NCBI GenBank assembly: GCA_021432635.1
Contig: MU270122.1
Coordinates: 89,525 to 153,524, forward strand
Origin: Thozetella sp. PMI_491
Taxonomy: Eukaryota > Ascomycota > Sordariomycetes > Chaetosphaeriales > Chaetosphaeriaceae
DNA length: 64,000 nucleotides
Direction of reading: 5' to 3'
The notes beneath the pieces were generated by a model, which saw nothing but the letters and a program-made list of their open reading frames with translations, had not been told where the DNA came from and did not search any database. The stretch's first letter is position 1. Each line of letters starts with the position of its first letter. This document shows positions 9,968 to 21,356 of this stretch, one piece after another. The translations under genes and the position numbers were made by a program.

Positions 9968-12340
9968 ATGGCAGATGGTCAGCGATACTTACACCAGCAG
10001 CCTCTCGGAAACCCTCTCTATTCTCCTTTCAGCTCGAGCAGCTCGATCGCGAACGGCATTCTCCTGAGCTCGCTCCTCAACCACTTTGTAGCCGAGCCTC
10101 CATCTCCTTCCAAATCCCCCTCCCACGACTCCCCGGGCCGCAATACCCAAGGCATGTACGCCCAAAACCACCAGCAGGGCCACAATTCGCGACTGAATGG
10201 TGCGCCCGGCCGCCAACAGGGCATGCCGATGCTCTATGGCTACCAGCAGCAGAATCATGCCCATCAGGCCCACGCCCAGCATCACCAGAGCATCCAGGCG
10301 GACCACGGCCATGGAGCTGCAGCCAGCATGATGGGCCACCACTCGACCTTTGGGAGCGGCGTGCTACCGAATGCGAGCCCCTTCTCCAGCTCCAACCTCC
10401 AGAACGGCCATGGCTCGACCACGCGGGGCGGCCAGGCCCAGCAGATCACCGAGTATTGGGCCGAGCAGCTGAAATATCACAAGGAGGCCGAGATCGCCCA
10501 CGCCACCATGACGGAGCAGCACCAGCCTCACTACTACGCGCGTCTCAAGGCATCAGAGAACAGGGGCATTCCTATCAGCCAGTCGGCGTTGAACTCCGCC
10601 CCGGCCGCAGACGGCGAGGACGATAGGAGACGGCCATACAGCATCGAGAAGACGAACAAGCGCCAGGACTGGCACAACCTCGATATGAGCGGCCAGGGAC
10701 TTCGCGTCCTCGCGCCGGCACTGTTTAGCTACGAGTTTCTGCAGGAACTGTACATTGCATCGAACCGGCTGAGCTACCTGCCTTCCGACATTGGACGACT
10801 GCGCCATCTTCGACTTCTGGAAGCATCCAACAACCAAATTACAGAGCTGCCTCCGGAGATTGGCATGTGCACCAACCTCAAGGCCCTCCTGCTCTTCGAC
10901 AACCAGATCAGGGACCTTCCTTTCGAGGTTGGATCTCTCTTCATGCTCGATATGCTCGGCATCCACGGGAACCCTCTGAACGAGACCCTTAGAAACGAAA
11001 TTGCGGAGAAGGGCACGAAAAGTCTAGTGAACACACTGCTCGAAGCAGCCCCAGGTAAGTTCTAGAAATTTATTGCGCGAGATCGCCGCGGGAGCCAGAG
11101 AAAAGATGGCTAACAAATTCACTGCTCAGTGCCCCTTCCCCCGATTCCTCGGAAGCCGATCGTAATTCAAGAGGACGTATCTCCAAACCTCGAGAGGGTG
11201 AAGGCGTTTACCTGGAACATTCTCTGCGACAAGTATGCCACGGCACAATTATACGGCTACACCCCTACCGGTGCTCTCTCTTGGGAGTACCGGAAAGAGG
11301 CCATCATCCAAGAGATCCGCGAGCGCGATGCCGACTTTGTATGTCTGCAGGAGATGGCGAGGGATGTGTTCCAGGAGTTCTTCAGCCCAGAACTCGCAAA
11401 GCATGACTACAAGGGCATCCAGTTCTCGCGCCCCAAGGCCAAGACCATGGCGGAGAAGGACGCCCAGAGCGTGGACGGCTGTGCCATCTTCTACAAGGCC
11501 AACAAATGGATCTTGCTTGAAAAGCACCTCCTTGACTACGCCAACATTGCCATCAACCGACCGGACATGAAAAATCACCACGACATCTTCAACCGCGTGA
11601 TGCCCAAGGACAACATTGGCATCATCTGCCTTTTTGAGAGCCGCCACACGGGCGCCAGGCTAATCGTTGCCGACACGCATCTTGCGTGGGAGCCTACTCT
11701 TCCCGACGTCAAATTGGTGCAGACGGCCATTCTGATGGAGCACATCACCAAGTTTGCCGAGAAGTGGACGCGGTTGCCACCGCTGAAGGCAAAGGACAAG
11801 AAGATGATCCAGCTACCGATGGAAGACGGCCAGGAGCAAAAGGACGTCCCCGACCCCGCCCCATCGCAAGAATATCGCAACAACACCGAGATACCCCTCC
11901 TGGTCATAGGCGATCTGAACTCGGTCACCGACAGTAGCGTCTACGAGCTGCTCGCGTCCGGCCGGGTTGCGCCAGATCATCCGGACTTCGGAGATCACCA
12001 GTACGGCAGCTTCACGCGCGACGGCATTGAGCATCCGTTCAGCATGCGCTCGTCCTATGTCCACCTCGAAGGCACTCCAGATGAGCTCCCCTTCACGAAT
12101 TACGTCCCCGGCTTCCGCGACGTGATTGACTACATCTGGTACTCGACCAACACGATGGAGATCATCGGGCTCCTCGGCCCCCCGGATCTCCAGCACCTAA
12201 AGCGAGTTCCCGGGTTCCCTCACTATCACTTCCCGTCCGATCACATCCAGGTTATGGCGGAGCTGGTGATCAAGGCCCGCAAGGACAAGAAGATACCGGA
12301 GCCCGATTTTGGATCAGGCAGCAACGATCGTAGGGGTTGA
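9968..12340 (+). CDS. ccr4: Ccr4, catalytic deadenylase of the CCR4-NOT complex (2 exons)
   Basis: Exons 9968-11054 and 11130-12340 join across a 75-nt intron (GTAAGT donor, CTAAC branch, TCAG acceptor) to give 765 residues. The first 230 or so are Gln/His/Ser-rich and disordered. Leucine-rich repeats occupy about 235-345 (LYIASNRLSYLP, LEASNNQITELPPEIG, LLLFDNQIRDLP); in yeast this part docks onto Caf1. The endonuclease/exonuclease/phosphatase domain follows with all expected residues: TWNILCDKY (Asn392), CLQEM (Glu437), DTHLAW (His546), GDLNS (Asp624, Asn626), DYIWYS (Asp696) and SDH (Asp733-His734). The enzyme shortens mRNA poly(A) tails in the cytoplasm. Domain order and length match fungal Ccr4. 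Upstream ATGs, one overlapping the start, are described under findings. Confidence 0.95.
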
Positions 12341-14810
12341 GTCGTCTCTCGTTTCCTTCCTCGTCTACTCAGGGTTGGTTTTGCGTTGAGGCGGTCATGG
12401 TGTTCTGGATTTCACTGCGGAATACGGTTCGGTGGGTTGATCGATGCGACACGTCTTTTTAGCCTCCGTGGGGTGAGTTGGGAGTCTCTTTGCGCGGCAC
12501 CAGGAACAAGTTTCTCGCCCTGTGCCATGGTCGCATCGTTGCGCATGCGGGGAGATGGGAGGGAGGGTTGTGCGGAGTATCATGGACAGCTTGTAGGAAT
12601 ATATTCCCATTTCTTTTCTGCTCCGGTCGTTCGTCCCGGTCTGTTCGCCAACCATCCTTCTCCCTCTTCCAGCCGGCTCCCTGCTCCTGTCAAGCCGCAC
12701 TACCCATCGCCCACAGTCCATCGAGGACCATGACCCAGACACAACGCTGGGGACGTGGCGGATATGTGGAGCTGGGTGAGGAGGCAAACGATTCGAAGCG
12801 AAGAGCGTACATGGAACGCGACAGGCTGTGGTCGATACAAAAGGAGGAAGGAGCGGAACAAGAAGGCTTCTGGATGGTACAGCGGATGGAACCTAGTAAC
12901 GATAGCCGTGTTTTGTGTTGCCTTGCCTTTTTTGACTTGTAGTTGTAGGTAGTTACCAAACTGCGCGATGATGCTACGGCGCTCGCGTTTGCAAATACCT
13001 TTCTAGGCCCGTTTCCTGTGAGTTCGATGCAGAACCGGTTGTTGCTGAAGGATTGCTTATGGTCGACACTGCGCAGTTGCTCGGCATCGGTAGCCTCCAC
13101 GACCCTATCTAGGCTGGTGAGCCAAGGTGAGACTACAAACATGCTCTCCTCAAGGACATGATACGAAAGGCTAGAGCCAGAATCTACGAGATGGACAGTG
13201 TTTGGTCAAGGGCTGATTAGCACTGGCCTCAGGTTGTCAAACAAGCTTGCCTACCCACAGCGAAGCGATTACAATGCTGAAAACACACCGAGGCAAGCAA
13301 CAGTGGCTCTAAACCAGCCGTATCCCGCCAGGTGAACGGAGAGGTATACGATGAGACAAGCTAGCCAGTTTACATCCCGAGGTTAACCCCAGCTGCTTAT
13401 GAAAAGCAAACGCGTTAAGGCTGTAGGAGCGATGGTCGTTAGTGAACGGGTACGTCGCCCGCCGCCAAGACCGCTTCAGTTACATCTGTTGTGTACACAT
13501 GCACCTTGGCTAGAGCTGTCGATGCCCTCTACTGCATCTTTTCACATATGACTATGGTGCATATACGCCGCGTTCCCGATTTAACCCCCGTTCTATCGAC
13601 GCCAGTTTCTCTACCGACGCCTCGGTTTGTCGCACAACCCGTAAGCCCTAGTGGCAACTGCTTTGGCCAATTCTGGCTGCCTAAACGGCATGAAGATGCC
13701 GAATGGGCAGATTATTAGCATCATTTCTGCATCGTGCTGTATAAATACGGAATTTTTGCAGCCTGAAATACAGTACTTTTAGCAAAGGGATGGTTACAGA
13801 GGCATTCAGGGGTTTGCCTCTGGCCTGCATATATGGAGCCTCGAAGCGTCGTTCCTTTCACCATCCCAAAACCAGCCTAGGTCTGCTGCCGACTTCACGA
13901 TCCAACGGTGGGCGGATCCTTCGCCTGATGCGGCATATAATCCCTGGGGAAGAACCAGGAGGAGAGAGAGACGTCCAATGGCAGCAAATGGCACCTCACT
14001 CGGCTCTCCCATGAAATCTAGCGGATCTAAGCCTTACTGTAACCTAACTTCTAATCTATTATTCTAGGAGGAACTAGAGGAATAGTTCCTTAGCACAAAG
14101 AGGGCCGCGATGAACCCAGGCCCGACTATGAACAAGTTCCACGCAGTGCGGTATGCCCGTATTCACGCCCCAGGACCCGGAGTACAACGAGTGTCACGAT
14201 GAAAAGAAGATCTTCTCTGTCCATGTTCGAGTGACCCTCCCTAAATCCACCCCTTTGTCAGCCTTAGCGGCGTGGCTATTGGGATACTCTTGGTGGAGAG
14301 GAGCAGGCCCGTCGAGTGAAGGGAGCACTATCACACAGTCTACCGCGCCGCTAGAACTTGCAGCAAACAAGCGGGCGCCAAGAAGGCTACCGTCTTCCAT
14401 GCCCTCTTCCTCATCTCCCTCGCTTATCTCGCGAGATGGATGGCACAGTTCCAGGGGTCACGTTCCACGATGTCGCGAGGGGCGATCAATCTAGCAGTCA
14501 GGATCGCCAGGGCCTGGGCGAAAATAGTATATCGGCTTGCCGTGTGCCGTGGTGAAAACCTCGGGATAGGTATCGATTCGGGAGAATGTAAACACACCAC
14601 TCGATTTGATCCAGTTCCAGAATGGTCAATAATAGGAGCTGGAAGGATGATATTGGGAAGACAGTGCTTATCCAGTATATATTTTATCCGTAATGCGTGC
14701 CACCCAGCACAAACCATTACCCATTATTGTGTGCAAGTGACACCTGCACAAGGGATGAGGTCTTTTTGCATCCCTTTTACCGTCCCAGGATAGCATTAGC
14801 ACCAACAGCG

Positions 14811-14925
14811 NNNNNNNNNNNNNNNNNNNNNNNNNNNNNNNNNNNNNNNNNNNNNNNNNNNNNNNNNNNNNNNNNNNNNNNNNNNNNNNNNNNNNNNNNN
14901 NNNNNNNNNNNNNNNNNNNNNNNNN
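14811..14925. other. assembly gap of 115 N
   Basis: The bases are undetermined. Any translated frame crossing this interval is meaningless. The gap is bordered on the right by a run of 25 C. Confidence 0.99.
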
Positions 14926-14950
14926 CCCCCCCCCCCCCCCCCCCCCCCCC
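14926..14950. repeat. C homopolymer, 25 nt
   Basis: This is an uninterrupted C run directly after the gap. It is the longest homopolymer in the window and the likely cause of the sequencing failure. Its true length may differ. Confidence 0.9.
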
Positions 14951-16008
14951 AACGATTCTGATAGCAGCCGTTGCGCGTAACCTGCAATGGGTGACTTCCA
15001 TAGATAGATACTGCTGTAGAAGAGAGGGCGAGAAGGGCACTCTCTCTTATCTTTTGGAACCAGCTCTATGTGAGCGCAGATCACTATTTCGGAGTTCCGG
15101 CGGGTCTCTATCGCTCCTTCACTTCACACCTCCAGCCGTGGAGCATAGCAACCGGGTACTCCTCTCCTATTCTTTGAACATGGAGCATGTTGCTTGTGCA
15201 CGCCCCTTGGAACACAAGAACCGACTTTAGTGAAGCGGTTTCCTTTCGGTCTCAGCTAGAAGGTGTGTGCATGGTCGCAGCCAAGGAGCGGGATAAGCGC
15301 GCCGATGGCCTGTGGCGGACACTGCCCTGGTGAGGTTATCTCGCATTTACTGCACGGTAGCCGCTAACGCGAGCACAGCTGTGGTCTCTCTCTAATTCCC
15401 TGGCAGCCCTGATTACCGCCCTCATTTTCGCTTCTGCTTAGAGATGATCTCCGAGGCTGAGACCGTCATTACGGTTACGCGGGCTATACCCATGTCGGCC
15501 GCGCAGGGCGGTGCGGCCGCTCTAGGGCTGTTTATTCATTTCGAACAAGTACCGCGAGAGACGAGGCCGTGCGTGTGCTGGTGCAGTCGAACTGCGTCGG
15601 CAGTACAATGCTTGGCCGTATCTACACCGTCGCTGTCGGCGAATCTAGGGTGAGGCCTGTTAGCATCTCAACTCTGCCGATGTAAACCTAGTCGCAGTCA
15701 ACCCCGTCCCGCCGCTGGCCCGCGTTCAGGTAAGGGAATGTGGGGATGAACGAATGCTTGTTCGGTGGGCCAATCATGGCGCACGTGGGCGAAGCTCTGG
15801 GGGTAAGGACGTTCGCAACTGTATCAAAGTTCGCCCCACCTTTTGGAACCCCTCCGAGCTCCTGTCGTCGACCTCAGACATGGGAGCTACCTAGAGAATC
15901 AGCTCTTCCAGCTCCGACCATACCCCCATCGCCATCGACGTCGGAACGTCGAAAAGCCACCAAGCCCCGTACAGCCCGGGAACTCGTACCCCGCCACAGA
16001 GAACCATC

Positions 16009-16944
16009 ATGGCGCCGAACTCGGTCCGTTCGCTGCTCACGTATGCGAGCAGTCTTGTCTCGCGTCTTCCGTTCGGCCTCCAGGCGCCTCAGCCTGTCGC
16101 CGACATAGTGCCTTATGTCCCCCTAAGCGGCGCCCCGTCATGCCCGATTGACGGTCCGACGAGCTGCCACAATAGCACCCCCGTGGCCGTGGACTCATGC
16201 TGCTTCGTATACCCAGGCGGGAGGTTCCTTCTGACGCAGTTCTGGGACGAGAACTCGCGTGGCGATACCGCCGAGGACTGGACGCTTCACGGCCTGTGGC
16301 CGGACCGCTGTGACGGGAGCTACGATCAGTTCTGCAACCTGACGCCGCAGTTCAACAACATATCCGCCGTCCTGGAGCACTACGGGCACGGGGAACTTGT
16401 AGATTTCATGAACCGATATTGGATCGCGGACCGGTGAGTCGTCCTCCCTTGGCGATCCACCCCTGCTCTCTCCACTTGCCCAGCTAATCGCTTCGTCATC
16501 AGCGGGCCCAACTCCCGTTTGTGGGCTCACGAATACAATAAACACGGTACCTGCATCAATACTCTCGCGACGACCTGCTATGGCGACTCGCACCAGACCG
16601 GCGTCGAGGTGGTGGACTACTTTACCCGGGCGACAGCGCTCTTCCGCACCCTAGATACGTACCATGCGCTGGAGCGCGCGGGAATTGTGCCTCACTCGAG
16701 GCAGCACTACCCTCTGGTAGACATTGTCGACGCGCTGGAGAAGTTCAGCGGCGGCCGCGTTGTCCTCCGGTGCAACGGCCGCGGACGCCTCCTTCATGAG
16801 GTGTGGTATGTGTACCACGTCAAAGGCAGCCTGCAGAGCGGCCAGTTTGTCCCGGCGCAAGACCTCGGCAAGGAAGGGAACGCCGGAAACTGTGCGCCGT
16901 GGGTGAGATACATGCCGAAGAAGTCAAGTTGGGCCGATCTCTGA
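16009..16944 (+). CDS. ribonuclease T2 family protein (2 exons)
   Basis: Exons 16009-16433 and 16503-16944 join across a 69-nt intron (GTGAGT donor) to give 288 residues. Both T2 active-site segments are present: WTLHGLWPD (91-99, His94) and, made by exon 2, WAHEYNKHGTC (149-159, His151, Glu152, Lys155, His156). Many cysteines and several N-x-S/T sites fit a secreted or vacuolar enzyme. These enzymes cleave single-stranded RNA through 2',3'-cyclic phosphates and help scavenge phosphate and nucleosides. The N-terminus (residues 1-25) is only weakly hydrophobic, so a signal peptide is uncertain; a short upstream exon could have been missed. The gene stands alone, with several kilobases free on each side. 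Confidence 0.9.
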
Positions 16945-19900
16945 GTGCAAAAAAGCCTTGCTCGAGGAAGCCGGGTCTGTATATTGGGACTATATGCAGG
17001 GTTAGGGACTGGCGTTTGAGGCTCCTCTATGCATCGACCGCAGCGATGCCCATGTCATGGTTTTATTTGCTGGCTGGGTCTGCCAAATATGTAATTTTAG
17101 CTCCTACGGATCTAATTAACTTGCTCGGATAGCCGTATTCACCCGTGTTGTAAAAACCACACAACGAGCCGTGCAACGGCCGACCAACAAGCCCATCTGT
17201 ATTGTGCTTCAGAACCAACAAGACTGCCCCCTTTTTGTCGCATGCCGTCCCGACGTCTGCTAGTTGGTGGCAACACCGCCTCAGTCTTAAATGATACGCG
17301 GATCGCTGACCCCAGGGTGCCTGAATACCGCCCACACCTTTAGTGGATGCCGCTTTTGGAGACCGATGGTACCTAGAGCAAGAACCCCGGACCACGTTCG
17401 ATTATGCTTCCGCCATCCTAGCGAGGGGGGCCTGTGATCTCCGTCCACCCAAAAGTCCACACCCGACTAGCTGGACGCCCCGGGCATGGGCGGAAGTGGA
17501 AGAAGCGGGAGAGTGGGATAACGGAAGGAAATGACAAGACTTCAGGGTGGCTCCTCGAACACTGGCAGTCTCGTCACGCAGCACGGAGAGCACTCCCCGG
17601 CCGGAGCAAATCAAGACCTTCACGGCCACACCTGCTGCCCGTGAGAGACATGAAGGACTAGAAGTGCGCGCAAAACCAGTATAGTGATCATGCATCTCGG
17701 CCCTTCTCGACGCTTGGTCGTTGATCGGAGCAGCTGCGGAGACAGCTGTCACCCCGCACTCGTCTAGGCGTGAGGCCAAGTCGGGCTGCAGAAGCGTCGG
17801 CCCTCACACCCTCATGAAGCCCGTAGAAAACGCACCGCTCCTTGGCTCGAGATCCAAATGGTGGCAAAGGGGCCCAGCACCGAAGGTCTTCGCCATGGCT
17901 AGCCCCTGGCGTGTCACACTTGCGACGAGGCTGATGTTTAGTGGGCTTCGGTTAGTCCGGCAAGGCTGAGAAACTTGGGTCAGTGAAGCCCTCGTAGGTG
18001 AAGGCGGGTGAAACTCCAATTCCCGTCAAATATCAGGAAGAAGGCCTGGACCCTGGAGGACGGCGGGTGCTGATTCGACGACGATGGGGTCGAGGAATGG
18101 ATGCTGAAAATGCAATTGACACGGCATTCCAGCGAGCACCTGATGTCGGCAGCTACCGACAGGCCTGCAGCCTTTTCGGACCGAAGGTGGAGCTCACGAT
18201 GCTGAGACAGGAGCGTCCTCCGCATTCCGGGACACTGACCCCGGACGATTCCTCGATTGCCGTGACGTGACCAATCTTGTCAGCTAGGCTGCACTAGTAG
18301 GTGCGTCAACCCAGAATCCCCGGCAGACTAGGTCGGACAGTTCCTAAAAACGGAAGAGGAAGCATGATAGAAGCGGTTTGGTTGTGCGTTTGGCCTCACA
18401 ACGCTCCTGCCTGTCCAAACTGAGCGGAAATAGATCACTTTGGACGAAAGACCGCTCGTGTGCGCAGGCAAGCAGGGTCGAGTCAGTGCCGGGGTCTCCG
18501 TGGTTGTTTCCAGGAACACATCCCAATTGAGCGGAGCCTAGGGAACCAAACACAGTGGGCGCCCCGACACGCTCCCCGCGAGAGAAGGTATGCGCGAACT
18601 CCGCGGATACTGAGGTGGCAATCAGTGGCAAGTCCGCACGTGCGGATCTTCGAGGTGTCAGGGGGGAGAGTAGTAGTCTGACATCAGATGCTATTTAGTT
18701 CTAGAAGTTTGGTTGTCGCGAGTTTCCGCTGGTTTTCTCCTGGTTGAACATGTGCTGTGGGAAGAAGATCGTCTTTGGGAAAGCGCATGAAACAAAGGGC
18801 GGGTGCTCGGTGAACCCAACAAGAAGCAGTTTCCGTGTATGCCTATATTAGGGTGCTGGAGGAGTTTAGGTTCCAAGGATCAAGGGGGGGGGGAGAAGGG
18901 GGTAGGGGGGTAGGCCAACTTGGGTGTGTTGGCTAACTCGGATCGTACTGGCATGAAAAATGGGCAAAGGACAGCCGGGGGCGGGAGTGCGGGAAGCGAG
19001 GAGTGAGTGAGAGGCACATTGCATGAGGTGGGGCCTAAGACGGTGAGCGTGGCAGACGCCATTGGCTCGCCTTCTCCATGTTCCAACATGTCACCCCGTG
19101 ACGGGGGAGAGACGGCAAGTCCCCGCAAATCAGACCTCTGCTTCCCAGGGGGCTTGGCCGGGTGGCAGAGGGGCGCTGCTTTGAGCCAATGAAGCGTTCC
19201 GTTTCCTGGGCGGTGGCCACTCCGTTTCAGAAAGCCGGAATGTCTCGAGTCATCGTTCGAATACGCAGGTCTCTTGTCGAGCCTCGAGGGCTTCAATGCT
19301 GTCGAGGCAGGCCCAGGAATGCCAAAGAAGCAGCCAGGCTCAGCAGATGAGACTTTTGTTGTTGCAGTAGCATTCAGCATATGGTTCGGGAGAGGGGTAC
19401 GCCTGTAGTGCCACTTGGTGCCTTCGATAGTTCGGGAGGGAATCGAGTGTATTGAGACTTGAGACGAAGGATCGCTGCGCCCAACGAGGACAACTATCAC
19501 GTTGTGTGGGGACCAAAGGCAAGACATCTAGATAGCCCACGGTAGACAGCGAGGAAGGAAGCGCCATCGCTGAGACTAGCTAGGGCACAGTCCGCGTCTG
19601 CTACCTCCTCGCCTTGTCTTGACCTCGCCCAGACCGCGATGGCCCACCGCACGCACCGATACGCTCGCGGCGCCGCTGCCGACCCAGCAGGGCTCCCCTT
19701 CCTCTGGAGTGACGGCGGCGGCTGTGAGACCCTACGAATCATACGGGTCACGGACAGATAGGCTATACTACATGGTATTACTGTATTGTGGTATGCCTGC
19801 GTGGCGGGGTGCCGTGGCACGCGCGAGCGCCCTCCCCTCGGGCCTAGTGCCTCGAAACGGTCAGCAATTGCGGTGCAGGATTGATAGTATTTCTCAGTAT

Positions 19901-21356
19901 TGATGGCATTCAAGCCTTCCATGGCAGGAGGAGCGAGAAATTGGCAGCCAGAACCCGGGGGGGCTTGCTAAGAACGCTCGATCGAGGTCTCAAAGGTTAG
20001 AGACTTGGCCCTTCTGTCCTTCGAGGCCATGGCGGCAAGAGGGCTCAGGCGGCCGCGCGGGTGGGGAGGGGGGCGAGAGAGACTGACACAGACAAAGAAA
20101 TGTGAACGGGGGGTTGAGAAACAGCGTCTCTGAATAATAATGTCCACTTCCTTATTTTTCCAGTTCAAGCAAGCTGGCTGGCTGCGTGGCAAGTCTCGAC
20201 ACGACGGGGTCCAGCTGAAGCCTCACGCCTCACCTCAAGCCTCGGAAAGATTTCTTTTCTGCTTTCCGGCTAGCCCACCTTGATTTCTCGATTGGTGCAG
20301 GGCAGGAGCCGAGGGAGGAACTGGGGCGAACCGGCTCTGAGGGCGAGGGGCGCCCAATAGGATACGCCATTACTTCGCCCCACTGCACCGGTCTAGTTGC
20401 ATCTTCCTGCGCGAACGCTCGAACCAGCCCCGTACCACGTTACAAGAGGCAGCGAAATTATCCCTCATGCGTGTGTGGCTCTTTGGTCGCCCTTCCTCCC
20501 CCCCCCCTTCTTCGCCCTTCCGTTTTGGCTGCACCACCCAAAAACACTCCCCCCCCGAGGCTTGCCCAGGGCGGCGTCGCAGCCACTTTTTCAGCTGGTG
20601 CCCCACAGCCCGCTGGCGTCCAATCCAGACGCACCCTCTGGCAGCGGCCAAGCGCATTGTGTCCCTGTTATTACTGCACATTTCTCACTCCCTGTGGTCA
20701 ATGTGGTCAAAATTAGTTCGAAACTGTGCCCTCGTTAACGGATCCGTCCGTACACCGTTTTCGCCCTCCCTCCTTCCTCTTCCAAACCCCCGGCCCCAAT
20801 CCATCCAACACACCCTGTTGATTCATCCAGCGGCACCACCCTCTCCTCACTCTCATTTCCCCGTCTTTTCTTACCCCCTTCCCCAGGCCCATTGGCTTCC
20901 CCTGCGCCCTCCTCTTCTACCCCCCCAATCCCTCGTCGTCGGTGCCTCCCACCTGGCCTTTTGTCTATCGCGACTCGTCCATAGATAGACAGCATCCCTC
21001 CGCCGTCGTCGCTGCATGTCAGGGAGAGGATCTGGATCGATTATCCGTCGACTACTCGAACATCCGCTCATCCGTCGTCTGGCCGCCTGGAGACGAATCC
21101 CGCGATCCGCTCAACCGGCTGGGCACGATTCGACCCTCAGCTTACCTCGCCTTCTAACCCTACACCAACTCACACGGTCCGTCGCGTTTCTGTCGCTCGG
21201 AGACAACTACGATACTCGCGCCACAGACCAAAATCCAACTAGGAGACCGTTCCATGACGCCTTTGTGATCGACCCTCTCTGAGCCGTAATATCAATACCT
21301 GCTCAGCACTCGTCGAACGGAACCGCAGCTGCCCGTGAGCAACTGACAACGTCAAT
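16945..21356. other. 4.4-kb gene-free stretch ahead of the zinc-cluster factor
   Basis: I see no supported gene. A G run lies at 18884-18893. From about 20480 to 20940 the plus strand is CT-rich, as in many fungal promoters, and the last few hundred bases are probably the leader of the transcription factor, with upstream ATGs. Confidence 0.55.

Larger units (their letters stand above)
12341..16008. other. 3.7-kb gene-free stretch containing an assembly gap
   Basis: It begins with the Ccr4 3' region. Beyond that I see only short frames without domains. A small hairpin with 7-nt arms (AGGAACT / AGTTCCT) sits at 14069-14090 in AT-rich DNA. The unsequenced gap lies at 14811-14925. Confidence 0.5.

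Noticed and set aside
14061-14093. end of a miniature transposon
   Set aside because: The hairpin arms are only 7 nt, and there is no second terminal repeat or target-site duplication.
14668-15230. open frames running through the assembly gap, with poly-Gly or poly-Pro
   Set aside because: They are artefacts of undetermined bases and the C25 run.
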